Assembly (NCBI GenBank): GCA_013115135.1
Contig: JABANP010000380.1
Span: 1-52,513 of the forward strand
From: Perkinsus olseni
Lineage: Eukaryota > Perkinsozoa > Perkinsida > Perkinsidae
DNA length: 52,513 nt
Direction of reading: 5' to 3'
A program made the translations under genes and the position numbers. Under the pieces are notes generated by a model. It saw only the letters and a program-made list of their open reading frames with translations. It had not been told where the DNA came from and searched no databases. Position 1 is the stretch's first letter, and each line of letters opens with the position of its first letter. Shown in pieces: positions 13,491 through 24,852 of this stretch.

Positions 13491-15371
13491 ATGAAGAATT
13501 CATCGACTTCTCGCTCTGCAGCACGAAGTAGTTCAACGGACCTGTCCATACATCCCTTCGAAGGACGTCCCCCATCTCCATACTCTCGCTTGAAGCATTC
13601 TGAGAAGGAGAATCAGGATGGGATCGCAGCTGAATCACACCGACTGGGCGGGACTAACCCCAAGACTCGTACGCAGATCCTGATTCCGAAATCACGGTGG
13701 ACGAGTTGACACAGAGCTGGGTTCAGTGAAGGTCAGATTCGAAGCCACTGAGTTTGAGTTGCCAATTCTGAGTCACACGCTCCAGTGATGCGATCATGAT
13801 CGACTGACTCACACCTCGAATCAAGCTCTCGAGTCAATAAATATTTAGGCATTTTTCGGAATTGGGTTTTCATGGAACTCCTTCCTGTGGTCCCGAGGAA
13901 GCTGTCCGATTTGAGCTCTGCTAGGCAAACCCCCGTGAAAGGCGACCCTGATGGGCAATGCCGTCCATGGAGTTCCTGAACCATCAACACACCTTGTCAG
14001 TCATCCAGGCGAGGACGCCCATCAGCTCATCCCCGTCTCCGCTATCCGACTGCTCAGACGACGAGCTCTTCATAAGGGACAGCGCTTCCTAGAGAGAGTC
14101 ATGACGGAAGCTCGTGGTTGGAGGGTTGAACTCGCCTTAGTCCAGGATACAGTTCGGGCCTCGATGGTCACGCTGAGGCTCTCTGATGCATCATCGTCGT
14201 CGTCGTCGTAGGGCTGTTCCAGTTTATTAAATTTAACCTTCTTCAGAAGCTCTCTTTCGGGGAACATCGGATTGCCCGAGGAGAAGGTGAGGGACACACT
14301 GTAACTGAACCGAACGAAACGATCCATAGAACCCTATCGGCGGGCGTCACGCGTATAACGAGGAGTGGACACAACCTCCGAGCAGATATCGGTTCAGTGG
14401 TCGTCAGTTATGCGGATCTTCACAATTTTCAAGAGCTACCGGAACTCCTTTATTGGTGGCCGTAGATATCTTACGAGCCCAAGTCGTCGATGTTGTCATC
14501 AACGGTAAAGTCCGCGAGATACTGAAACGCTCGAAACTCAACTTCAGTAACGAGCACCAACGGGTGGCCGGTGAAAACCTGACAGCACAGCTGGTGGAAG
14601 CAACGGTCTGATAAAGGCCAACCTGCAGCCAAAACTTTGGTATTCTGCGGAGGAGGAGGGCCCGGGCTTCGTACAACGGCCGCTTTTGCGAGTCGAACCT
14701 CCGCTGTACCTAAGCTCGAGAGGCAAGCCTTGACGAGAGTCTTCAGTGTGCATGTGAAAGAGGGGTGGTCACTTTGATGAGCTCTCGACAACAGTCTCTA
14801 TCAACAGCGTCGATAGCGGCCTGCGAGCCTTCCAGCTCCTCCATCAGTGACGGCCGGCGAGAGCGCTTCTCGCCCTGTTCCGAGTCTGAGGTGCCACTCT
14901 GTGCGGGAGATCGTTTCATGCGTGACTTCTAAGATCGAAGCTGCATGCGGCTCCGTTCCTGCAAAGATCCCCGAACGGCTCAAGGGGGCCGGAAGGCGGG
15001 CCCGCCGCCAAAGGTTGATCACGCTTCAGGACACAACACCACAGCATGAGGAGAGACGGCAGCATGCGACATCGAGACCCCTAGTAAGTCTGTAGAGAGG
15101 CCTTCAGGTGAGAGCCTATCTCTGAAGGAAGAGCTGGCGTGATGTTCCAATGGCGGCAATGATTGAAGGTCTCACTGTTCTTGAGGCGGGCCATGATGAT
15201 CAGGAAAGAGGCGAACTCGATATCATCCTCATCACCGATAACAGAGCCAGATGCTTCTCCCGCGTCGCCAATGACCTGTTACCGCGAATGACCCTTCACT
15301 ATAGCGAGAGCAGTCCCTTAGTGAACCGCATGCACATAGACGATCAGCGGCCTACACGCTACCTCTCGTGA
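13491..15371 (+). pseudogene. Broken or unresolved coding-like region, + strand
   Basis: Several short + frames read like protein. These are 13491-13700 (ATG start, Ser/Pro-rich), an ATG at 13873 (MELLPVVPRKLSDLSSARQT) that joins in phase across 13958-13998 to ISSSPSPLSDCSDDELFI, an open stretch at 14214-14470 (SYADLHNFQELPELLYW), then VVDVVINGKVREILKRSKLN at 14480-14620, and 15150-15360 (MIEGLTVLEAGHDDQ). I could not join them all with GT-AG introns; several junctions need a 1-2 nt shift. Minus-strand open frames over the same stretch look less protein-like. Either a real many-exon gene that I mis-spliced or a decaying gene. A (CGT) microsatellite run lies at 14196-14210. No family recognised. 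Confidence 0.3.
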
Positions 15372-15400
15372 AAACTCTTTCTCGTTGCACATTGTTGATG

Positions 15401-15488
15401 GACTTCCGTCCACCGAAGGACTTCCGTCCACTGAAGGACTTTCGAGCACTGAAGGACTTTCGTCCACTGAAGGACTTCCGTCCACTGA
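15401..15488. repeat. 18-bp minisatellite, about 4.9 units
   Basis: Tandem units of the type gacttccgtccactgaag with a few substitutions. The length is a multiple of three, so on the + strand it would encode repeats of the hexapeptide DFRPLK. It lies between the broken + strand region and the 3' end of the large minus-strand gene. Confidence 0.9.
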
Positions 15489-15621
15489 CGCTCGGTATCA
15501 TCAACGACCTGTCCAGAACAATCTGTCGGATTCCCTTTGATCACCTCCTAACTAACGACGCTACGAGACTTGTATTTTTGGGATTATGAGCGCCTTTTCT
15601 CTACCCGGACAAAGACGAAGA

Positions 15622-18600
15622 TCAGACCAGCGGAGGGGAGGGCGTGAAGTTCATCCAGCAATCGCTATCGACGCGGCCCCGGCACTCGGGATGCTCAACT
15701 TACGCGATGCAGTCCCTCAACGCAGTATTGAGCTCAGCGAGGCTCGCGCGGCCGACGTGTTCGTGGTCGCAGCTCTCGAAGGCGTCCCTGTACTGGGCTA
15801 CCTCAGTCGAGGAAAAAGGCAGCAATGGTAGGATCTGATAGATTGGGAGTTCGGAGTGTTGCGTGATCAGTCCAACCTCGTTGAGTCGATGCTCCTCCTT
15901 GACCAGCCGCCAAATCTCCGCCTTCAGAAGGTCGTACCGGACCACTTTGACGCTATCAGACCCCGCACAAAGTCTATCGAGGGTGATGGCGAAGCGAGCC
16001 TCAGAGAACGCCGCATCACCGGGCGCAAACCCGACCTTCGTGAACGCCTGCCATTAACAGGAGGGTTCGGGTTGAGCATTATCGGACCAGCAGTCGGGAA
16101 GGCGGAGTGAGTCGGCGGCACCTCTCTGACGCTTCGAGCCAGCACGATGGGCTCGACACTTCGGGACTGCCCAACGCCCGCCCTCAGACTAGTCGATCGA
16201 CTTCTTCGCTCCTTCACCAGCTGGGAGTCCTCCACAAGGACCTTGTCTATCGCCGAGCTCACCTCCAATGGAACTGGGACGGCTTCAATCTGGTCAGAAA
16301 AACAAAGTGACATGGGGTGATTAGTAGTCGGATTTGACTCCGAGTCCTCACACAGGGTCTGGTCCCTTCCCGACTCAGCGCCCGTTGAACCATCCTCATC
16401 CGTTGTGCCGCTGTCTCCTCGGCCTCCTCCTCGCTGTCGGAGGTCAACCGGATAGAGCTTCGGCTGCGCGAAAATTGTATTCCTCGGCGCGCCGTTCCTG
16501 GTGAGAGATGATCAGGAGTCCTTCGAGTAGCACGGCCAGCGCTACTCGATCCACTGATGGGACGCTTCGACTCGCCATCGTCCCCTGCAACCCTGCAGTA
16601 TCTACACCGGCTTCGTGCAAGGACCACTCCGCTCGTCTCAGTGGATACTTCCCCCAAATTTCTTCCATTTCCTCCGCATCAACCTCCTTCTTCACGACCT
16701 CTCTTAGCCTGCGCTCGCTCAAAGATACTCTTTCCTCCCGGAGGAACGTAGCGTTGCCTCTCCCGACAACCCAGCTGATATGGGCGAGAGAATCGGCGAA
16801 CCTGGCGGAGCGAGCTCGTGGGGTAGTTTAATACCGCCGACCACAAGGTGCTTCACAACGCACGAAGGTTGGTCTATCGGACCTGGTGAGATCTCCGTCG
16901 TCCGCGGCTTCATCGCTTGGCCTGATCATTCTGAGATCGCCGCTGATGAAGGCTCGCGGCAGGCGCTCCTCGCTGAGGCTTGCAAAGATGGAGTGTCGTC
17001 CAGCTGGGGTCTTGGGCTCCAAAATCATCGACTGTGACCGCAGCGAAAGTCGCGCAGCGGCATGCCGGTCTGGTGACCTCACCAAAGCAACAGAAGGAGC
17101 CTCTTCTCCTCTCACACGCCGCAGCAAGTCTCCGATCCCGAGCCGGCACTGAGCCCGCATCTCTGTCGGCTCTTCGTCTTCCCGTGCCGACGCTAGGATC
17201 GTCATTCGAACCATCAGGTCCGCGTCAACAGCCGCGGCGGTTGACGGCACGGCAGTCCTGTGGGTGGGCAGGCTAATGAGGGCCCTAGGGAAGGTATCCT
17301 ACACGACGATGCCTTCCTCCATCTTGAAATCTTGCAACTTCTCGCCATTCCCACACGCCCATTTACGCCACTCAGCCAGTGCAGTCGCTCCCTCGGCTCC
17401 TTCCTCGTGAACGGACAACTCGACCAAAGTATCGTCCACACCGCAGAAGCTCCGGAGGAGTTTCGAATTTTCAATACCGTGTACTCGAAGCCTCAGCAGA
17501 AGCACGGCCTGAGCCGGACAGAAATCCGCCCTTCTCCTGGAAAGATACTCACAGCTGTTCCAGCGTTCCACTGCTGGTCTGTTGAATCCCCGGTGGGAGG
17601 CGTGACGGGCGCCTTCAAGGAGCTGGTTCGACCAAAGAATTCCCTGCTCGGCAGCGTGAGGAGCTCCAGCCATAGTTGGGGCAGTGGTGACGCGACGCCA
17701 AGATACGTCCAGTCCCTAGGAGCATGGAAGATTCTCTTCGCTCCGCCGTGCAGACGCTCACTCGGGGACCCACAGACCCGTGGACGGCTGCACTGGTCTA
17801 ATCTTGAGCCGCCCAAGTCCGTTGCGATCGTCAGGAGAGCAGTCCACTGTGCCGGGGTTCGGCATGTCCATACACAACCACCCCTTCAGCAAGGGCGGCG
17901 AGGCGGCGTACGAGGAGGACGGAGTGGAGTTGGGGAGGTCACTGCACCACCGTCGCCCAGTAGCTCTGATTTGGTGTCGTATCTCCTGTTGTTGCGCCGA
18001 TCGAGACGCCAGCTCAGAAAGATCTACGAAGTGGAAGGCGAGGCTGCCGTCTGTGAGTCCGAAGGCACAGGTTCGAACCCCGGTCCCGGCAGGGATCTGA
18101 TGATCTTTACCCAAGTCGCACATCGCTATTGTCTGTTCTCGCTGTGCTGGGAGGCTCTCAGCGCTGTCCCCTTTGCAAGGACTGCTTGCCTGGTAACACA
18201 GGCTGAGAGTCGCCTGACGACGGAGCGATGCAGCTCCCCGCGCAGCGATGACGACACACCTGCACGGCGCCTGTCGCCCTCGCCCAGCGCTGGATCGAAT
18301 TTGCGTCGTCCGCGAGGATCCAAAAGACACGCAAGGCGTGAATCTGGCAGGACACTGAAACGGAGGGAGGGGGCAAAAGCACCTTACCGCCACCCTGCCA
18401 TCACCACCCCCCTCATCAAGAGGGGCATGCAGCTCGTAGTGCGTGCCGAGAAGACAGAAACGAATAATCAAAGCCTGAATAGAGAACGCCGTGGTGAGCG
18501 ACAGCGGAAAGTAGCCCTACGATGGGGATCGCTCCGTCGGGTGTCACTGCAGCCAGTTGGAGCCTGAAGGTGTTATCAAAGGTGGTGATAGGAGAGGCTC

Positions 18601-20530
18601 ACTCCGCCACTTCCGTGATGTAGAGCATGACTCGCCACCGCAGCTTCACTTTGACTTCCGCCGGCTGGTTCGAATCGGTTCTACGACCAGTGTACTGAAG
18701 CGGAGTGCTAGCAGCGCAGGGAATTACTTCAACGGGAGTTGCTCTCCAGACTCGGGCTCCAGCACTGAGTGGCTGTGCATGCAGCTCACGCCTGGCGGGA
18801 GGAAGCCCACGACGCTGGCTCCTCCTGCTTCCACTGCTGGGGCTTCAACCTTGCCCACGGCAGCCAGAATATTTATGAAACCTCGGGCCTTGTAGAAGTC
18901 GACCTCCCCCGGCACGGTGGAAAGTTCATCGTGCATCGGGCGAGGTCCTGATGGGTGAGGATGGGGAGCTCTGTCAGGAGCCTAGGTCGTGTACCTCCCA
19001 ACGCAGCAGCGGAAGCCTTCGCCACCTCAGCGAGGTCTTCGAGCGCCAAGTGCAGCTGGTAGCATTGTGAGCACGCTCGAATTAGCCGATACCGATCCTC
19101 AGCAGAGCCACCACGAAGGGGACACATGCCGGGTAGCAGGAGCTGAGCAGAGATGGGGCCCGACATCAGCTGCTGCAGATGGTGGCCCGATCGATGCAAC
19201 GCATTTGCCGCCACTCGGAACCTGATGAAGGAAGTGGCACGGCCCGGTCACGGTCTGTGGCCGACTGCCTCACGGAAGTGATGGAAAGTTGCCGCCGCAG
19301 GACCCACACCTGTACATCTGGCGGGCCCCTGTCTCAGGAACCGAACGGTCTCCCGACGTTTGTGGAGGAAAGCCCCATCTGAGGAGAATGGCTCATTGAG
19401 ATTGCCACCAGGCCCTCACTCGGTGCTCGCCTCGGAACCGCCCCACAGACTCGGTGGCCTCTGTTGCTGGGCGACCATCGGAGAACGTATTTTGCGACCG
19501 CTGACTCCTTCAAGGTTGTCGATGGTGAGAAGCCAGTAAAGAGCATCTTCACGTGAGCTCCTGGCGGGAGACCGACGAGCGAACGACAGGGTCATCTGAG
19601 TCACCCGCAGGCCTCGGACCTGACGGAGATGGTGAGAAACTCCCTCAGTGATGTGACACCCGCCTGCATCAGCCAGTCTGCCAGTGCTCTAACGGAGGCT
19701 TCCACCTCCTCCGGGCACTTGGACACGACGGTTTCGGCTCCTGAGTCGGGCGTCCTGCTCAAGACGCTTCTCTGGCGTGCACACCGTCATGCCGCCACTC
19801 CGCTCGGATTCTGCCGAAGTGTGCGGAGGAGGACGACCCTGTGATGTAGGTCACGTGCAAGGTCGCAGCTGGAGACCTCCCGCCCGGCAGGATACTCGGC
19901 GATTTTTGCATCACCTGCAGGTGCGATATAGCGGCCATCTAGCCTGCCACCCTCAGGCTTACGCGCAGGCTTCCATCCTTGCGGTTCAGTTCAGACGCCA
20001 ACTCCACAGAGGACAACCAAGTCCTCACGGTCTTGCCGGGTACTAGGTCTCGCAGTTGCAAACAGCAAGGAGTATCCGACTTAACGCTAGCATTGGTGAA
20101 TCGGGCTAACACCTACCAGCCGACTGATGAATTCACTTCCGAGCAGGAGCAAGCACCTCCTTGTCAGTGAATCTTCGGGTGGCTCTGAGACGCCCAGTAC
20201 GATCCGTGAAAAGCCATACGGCAGTCTGATGGAGCAGCGGGGTGTTCTTTTCCTCCTCTGGTGAACCCTCCGGCAGGTCAAGGCCGAGGATGAGCGTTTC
20301 GGGTAGCCAGACGAGCAGAGGGAAGTCGGGCCGGCGAGGCCTGGTCGAGCCACTGGTCGTTGCCCTTAAAGAGGGGGTTCGATTTGACTCTACTTCGAGG
20401 AGCAAACGGGGTTAGCGTACTGCTGCTCGGCAGCCAGGAGCGGTTTGGCCAGCAGCTGGAAGACTTCGACCGCTGACTCAAAGCGCCTCCGGCCCTCGGT
20501 GTTCGATCTTGACGTTTTCCTGTCTGCCAT
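15622..20530 (-). CDS. Large C2-like / EF-hand-like protein
   Basis: About 20 exons on the minus strand, ATG at 20530-20528 and TGA at 15624-15622. The N-terminal part (MADRKTSRSNTEGRR...) is joined to the rest through an in-phase 42-nt intron at about 19374-19415 and the exon containing MYRCGSCGGNF, so I treat it as one gene. Several blocks look like C2 beta-sandwiches: PAEVKVKLRWRVMLYITEVA with ALIIRFCLLGTHYEL; and AVLLLRLRVHGIENSKLL, DDTLVELSVHEE, DADLMVRMTILASARED. Near the C-terminus are two helical pairs, the last with an EF-hand-like loop (CDHEHVGRASLAEL, where D1, G6 and E12 fit but position 5 is Val). C2/EF proteins of this size are often ciliary or membrane-linked; that is inference. 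Exact exon edges at 16.2-16.5 kb are uncertain. Confidence 0.55.
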
Positions 20531-22987
20531 GATCCGGATATCTTTGGGGCTCCGGTAATCGAAATTCTACAAAAGGGACCCACGACGCTCACGGCTTCGC
20601 ACGCCCGAGTTGAGTGACTCAACCCATCTGTAGCTAGTTTCAATCTAATTTAGAAATTCAGAATGTAGAAGATCGTGGAGCTCGCAACCCAACACGTTCG
20701 GAGAATATTAGATTGAATCAAATCATGGGGCCCTGATCAGAGAACTCAGGTATAGTGCGGCTCGCTGAGGTTACCCGAAATCGGATTTCACCGCTCGCCG
20801 CCTGCCCCAAGAAGCGGGAGTTTTATCGATAGAGGCACGCTCCCTGCAGCCTCCGCATAATTCATCTCGTCGACGGAATATTTTCGCTACGGAGCCACCG
20901 AATGCCGATAACGGTGGTGTAGCGCCAAAGAGTGGTCTGTGGGCCTATTCTCAGTGGGCTGAAAGCAGTGACCATCATGGACGTGGTAGAGTCCAAAGCA
21001 GAAACCATTGCTGTTGCAGTAACAACCATACTTCGATGTGGCACGCAGTGATAGCGCAATGATCTCGACAGTAGTCGCCGGCCATAAGATCACAAAAGGG
21101 AGAGTCTCCCCGACTTATGTTTGGGCTCACCCTTCCGTCTCCCGAGACATAGATAACATGGAAGATCTACGAGCGTGAGGATGTGAGTGGATACATTTCG
21201 CGCGCCACTTGAATCATACGCCCTGCAGAAGTGCCGTATGATAGGATGTGATATACGCGTACGTAGAGTTGCAACCCGGTGACAACTTTTCTACCGGCCC
21301 ACAGGGAGTCAACGTCTCGGAGGCGCTCTTATTGTGAACGGGAAGGCAAACGGAGGAGAGGTTCCGCTCACGACAAGCGGTGTCGATTTGGCGCGCTCCA
21401 AGCTTTCGGTCGACCACTCAAGCGCGGTCCTACCGGGGAGGGATTCTGTCGGAGGAGATCTCGTTAACCTTCTACGCTGCGTCGCCTACGTGGTGCAAGG
21501 AAATAACACATGCTTTCCTGCTTCGAGAAGCAACCTCACCGAGCTCGGCGGTATTTGTCCACATGTGTTATGCAGAGTTGTTATATGCTTATCTAAAGCT
21601 ATTGAGCATTGCTGCTTTGATGCTTTCTTATGTGTGATAATGCTGAGAGCTAAGAATGGTATTTGTCTCTACAGTTGCACTGCTTTGCCATTAGTTATGC
21701 TGTCTACACAGTTGCACGCATACTCAAGGAGTTCTTGGCGCCTCCCTTCACTCTTGCGTTAGAGCCAACTGGAATACGTAACACAGGTTGAGGAACAGAA
21801 ATCCCGTATTGAGTTCCCCCTCCTTCTAAGAGGTCGCTTCTACATCGTGTTTCCGGTGGAAACCGTCTCGCCGAGAGAATCACTGTCACCACCATGATGT
21901 CGTCTAAGATCGCAGCAGTGACATCACTTGCTTCCACACTTTGGGCGGGAACACTTCATAAGCAAATTGCCGTTGATGGTCGGAGAGAAAGCACCCTCGG
22001 AAGTTCTGCAGGAAAGTGTTGATTCTTCTGAGAGGTCGGTTTCCCATTGACAGCCCGTTCTCCATGGAGACCGACTGTCCCGCGTAGACGAACGGACGTA
22101 ATCACTTCTGCCTCCGCGATCCCAGTTCCTGGCTCCTTTGTGACTACAGCATCACTCGCTACCAAAAGGCGCTGTGCCAGTGCAGGCTCGAGCTCTGATG
22201 GCGACCGACTACTTCGAACCTAACGTCACCTGTTAAATGCGGTTCTCATCGCTTTTGGAGGAGGCTACGTTCTACTTGAGTTCTGTCTCGCCAATGACGC
22301 AATTGTGCGTCTTGAGGACCTTCTGGAAGAGCAGTTCGCGACGAGAATCAACATAGAGCTCATCACGAGTCTATCGTCGCTCTATTAGTCTGATAGTATT
22401 AGATACATCCTCAGGCGGGCCTTGGCTGCAATATGGCATTTATCTCTAAAACTTACCTCTGCAGCAGAGGCTCTGCCGCGTGCGATTCCCCAGGGAGACT
22501 GTCTCTTACAGATTTCCGGTCTCCTTGCTTGTGGTTTGGTGCTCTCCGCTGTGCTCGAGACCAGGCACTTCCACCATGAAATACATGGCGTAGCACACCT
22601 TTTCCTGTGTGTTGCGTCCTATGCCACCTGATACCCCTGAATTTCGGGTTCCGAGAGGCACAACATGGAGGAATCGTTGAGATGGAGACAGCGTGACGTT
22701 GTGAGTCATGGATGAAGTAGACAGATTAGCTATATTAGCGAGCGGCCCGCATTCCTGCCAAGCCAGTGCGCGGCCTCTCTTTACTTGGCCTCCCGAATCC
22801 CTATGTCGCGTTCTGAAATTAGAACGGAGGAGAGACGACTACATTGCTCCGAGCTCGATTGGTGCATGGCTGACTGAGATTCTCAGTCTGAGTATCACGC
22901 CCGAATTGCGCATGATTGCGAAACCTACCGGCCTTGAATGACACTGGTGTTCTCTACTTCTTCTCAGGCTTTACTTTTCGTTCGAGT
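20531..22987. other. Upstream spacer of secreted gene 1
   Basis: About 2.5 kb with no gene I can support. It aligns in pieces to 25969-28319. One + frame at about 21430-21570 (SEEISLTFYAASPTW, then FLLREATSPSSAVFVHM) keeps a similar reading in the other copy at about 27400-27530 (SENVSLTFCAAPLTL, MLRRATSPNSPAFVHM), but no start or splice sites fit. About 320 bp around 22525-22845 is absent from the other copy. The last 72 bp before the ATG (22916-22987) is conserved and contains a pyrimidine tract plus cag that could be the acceptor of a 5' UTR intron. Confidence 0.5.
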
Positions 22988-23515
22988 ATGTTCATCACTC
23001 CGGGGCACCTGGTCTCGGTCCTACTTTTCCCCACGGTAGTCGCTCAACGGCCCAAAAGCCCAAACTCTCGGTTCCTCGATGGAAGCGCCGTGCCACAAGC
23101 TGATACCCCCCCGGCTGAGGACAATGGTGATGCTACTTTCTGGGTGGAAATGGCAGGTCTAGTGCGAGCCGAAGTGAGTTCTCTGGCTATCGATGACGGC
23201 AGTATGCCACCAGGACTGGCTACCGCAGTCGTGGACGATAATCACCCTTTCTGGGGGTGGCTGGCAGCTGAAATGCAGGAAACCTTCGGCTCTCTGGCCA
23301 TCAACGACACCGACACTCTACCACCTTTGGGCAGCAACACGCTTGAGAACTACGAGAAAGTTTTCGGGTCGTTCCTCGCGGCCCAGAGCTTCGACAACCC
23401 AAGTGCCTACAGGGATGGGCCCCCTCCGGGAGTCAAAACCGAAGATGATTATAATAATCCTTTTGTAACATGGTGGGAACATATCACCTTCCTCTTAAGC
23501 CAATGGTTGAGATAG
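22988..23515 (+). CDS. Secreted HPFW-repeat protein, paralog 1
   Basis: Intronless coding exon of 175 residues. I chose the Met at 22988 because it starts a good signal peptide (MFITPGHLVSVLLFPTVVA|Q); the frame stays open upstream but has no ATG there. The mature chain is acidic and has no cysteine. It is built from related modules: FWVEMAGLVRAEVSSLAIDD, then DDNHPFWGWLAAEMQETFGS followed by LAINDTD, a weaker VFGSFLAAQS, and the closing NNPFVTWWEHITFLLSQWLR. RFLDG at residues 28-32 follows the predicted cleavage site. Closely related to the + gene at 28320 and more distantly to the minus genes at 43345 and 48999. No known domain recognised. Presumably exported from the cell or into a secretory compartment. 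Confidence 0.75.
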   Translation: MFITPGHLVSVLLFPTVVAQRPKSPNSRFLDGSAVPQADTPPAEDNGDATFWVEMAGLVRAEVSSLAIDDGSMPPGLATAVVDDNHPFWGWLAAEMQETFGSLAINDTDTLPPLGSNTLENYEKVFGSFLAAQSFDNPSAYRDGPPPGVKTEDDYNNPFVTWWEHITFLLSQWLR

Positions 23516-23581
23516 GAGTAGCTTTTTCATTCACAACGGGAAACCATTTCTACCACGACATTCTTGTCAAAATGACATTTT

Positions 23582-23634
23582 GTCAGTGGTAGCACCATTT
23601 GGTGATATACTCACACTGTCAGTGACTTACTGAC
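23582..23634. promoter_or_regulatory. Conserved 53-nt 3' block, copy 1
   Basis: Starts 66 bp after the stop of secreted gene 1. Identical base for base to 28897-28949 although the flanks have diverged. Contains the perfect inverted repeats CACCA-tt-TGGTG and GTCAGT-gactt-ACTGAC. Likely a 3' UTR or downstream control element. Confidence 0.6.
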
Positions 23635-23667
23635 GATCTCCGAGGCGCCCAACGCCCGGCGTCATTA

Positions 23668-23750
23668 GAGACCACTGTGGTCTCTGTGGTCTGACCACTG
23701 TGGACCACAGACTGACCACGGACCGCAGTCTGTGGTCTGACGGTCAGACC
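23668..23750. repeat. Cluster of nested palindromes on GACCAC/GTGGTC
   Basis: Includes the perfect palindromes GAGACCAC-t-GTGGTCTC (23668-23684) and GTGGTC-t-GACCAC (23686-23698), followed by more of the same units. Absent from the equivalent place after secreted gene 2, so gained in this copy or lost in the other. Confidence 0.75.
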
Positions 23751-23893
23751 CTCTTCGGTCAGCCTCTGGCCATATTCGGTCTACCTGGCTTTTTCGACTA
23801 AACTTCTTCCCCTCGCAAGAATACTCGTGTTGATTCAATCGAATGTGGGTGCCTTGGGAACCCTGGGGTGGGGACTGCGCGTGAGTCCCAGAT

Positions 23894-24369
23894 GACAGCC
23901 TTACAACGAATCTGCACGTGCTAGACAGCCTTCAGTTGGCAAATGGTCCGCCATGGAACCAGAAAGTGCGAAGTGTTGGAAAGGAACCACAGCAACTATC
24001 ACCGTGGCGATTAGTGCTCTCCCAGACGAAAGCACCATCACCATGTGGGACGTGAAACCTCTGACTGCGGGGACTGGGAGAAAGGGACGGTTATGGCCCA
24101 CCTGAACAGGGCATGTGTCAAGTGCCTCTGTTGAGGACGACAGGCGAAGGAGCAACGCCGGCCCGGCTGCCATTGAACCGGAGTGGTGGGCGTGCGAACA
24201 CGCATGCACCCCAACACTGGACTCGTCTAGCCTGGGAACCCTTGATGCCAGGGCCACCATGGCTCACCCGCAGACTCGGTCTAGGTTGAGGGTGGGAGGG
24301 TTGAATTCCACCCGGGAAGGCGGCGGGCAGGTCACGCGGAATGTCGCAGACCCGCTCACGCCGACGTAG
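23894..24369 (+). pseudogene. Open frame with one in-frame TGA, unknown
   Basis: One + frame reads as protein for about 160 codons except for a single TGA at 24103. Before it stand ATG 23953 and KCWKGTTATITVAISALPDE; after it, ASVEDDRRRSNAGPAAIEPE and onward to a TGA-free end at 24369. No splice sites remove the stop. It lies in the spacer between the two duplication units. No family recognised; the frame could be a relic or an artefact of base composition. Confidence 0.3.
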
Positions 24370-24808
24370 CATAGAGAAACTGAGAAAAGAGGCAGTTGGA
24401 AGGTGTGTAGTGAACTCCCTCCGTCGTGGGTACCATAATTTGTGATACTCTTGTGTGATTCTCTGAGCTAGGCTGTGCATTTGTCCCTCCTCGCTAGACC
24501 ACGTCATTTTAATGTTATTACGATATTGTGGTGCATATTTGAGCATCAGGTCAGTATCTCTTCCTGTATTCCCTGTTGCTGGCTGAAGCATGGTTTTGTT
24601 AAGTCAAGAGGGAAATAACAACAGTGGTCCACGCGTCTCCGCAGCCTGCGGACCGCAGGACCACTCCTCGCGACTGCCGTGCACAAATTACCACTCCAGA
24701 AGTCGATGATCATAACGCAGCTAGAACTACACCATTTCCCGATCTATTCCAAGAATTGTCACTTCCGTTTCACAGATTTCCATATCCATTTGATTCATTG
24801 CTGGTCTC
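24370..24808. other. Spacer between duplication units
   Basis: A minus-strand frame from ATG 24591 (MLQPATGNTGRDTD...) is open and reads fairly naturally as far as an acceptor-like ttttctcag at about 24373-24381, but I found no complete gene. AT-richer than the neighbours. Confidence 0.3.
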
Positions 24809-24852
24809 GCCCCATCTAAGGAGAATGGCTCATTGAGATTGCCACCAGGCCC

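Larger units (their letters stand above)
19373..23634. repeat. Segmental duplication 1, unit 1
   Basis: Collinear with 24809-28949. The first about 1.24 kb (19373-20613) is nearly identical to 24809-26070. The spacer and the secreted gene are clearly alignable but much more diverged. The unit ends in a 53-nt block that is identical in both copies. Confidence 0.85.

Noticed and set aside
13301..14791. Minus-strand open frames over the broken region
   Set aside because: Less protein-like than the + frames and no phase-consistent splice pairs.
17245..17673. Independent minus-strand gene starting MAGAPHAAEQ
   Set aside because: This frame does not splice in phase with its neighbours, whereas the alternative frame (LGVASPLPQLWLELL) does on both sides.
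19416..20530. Separate gene ending at 19416 and a second gene starting at 19317
   Set aside because: An in-phase 42-nt GT-AG intron and an open exon join the two; one gene is simpler.
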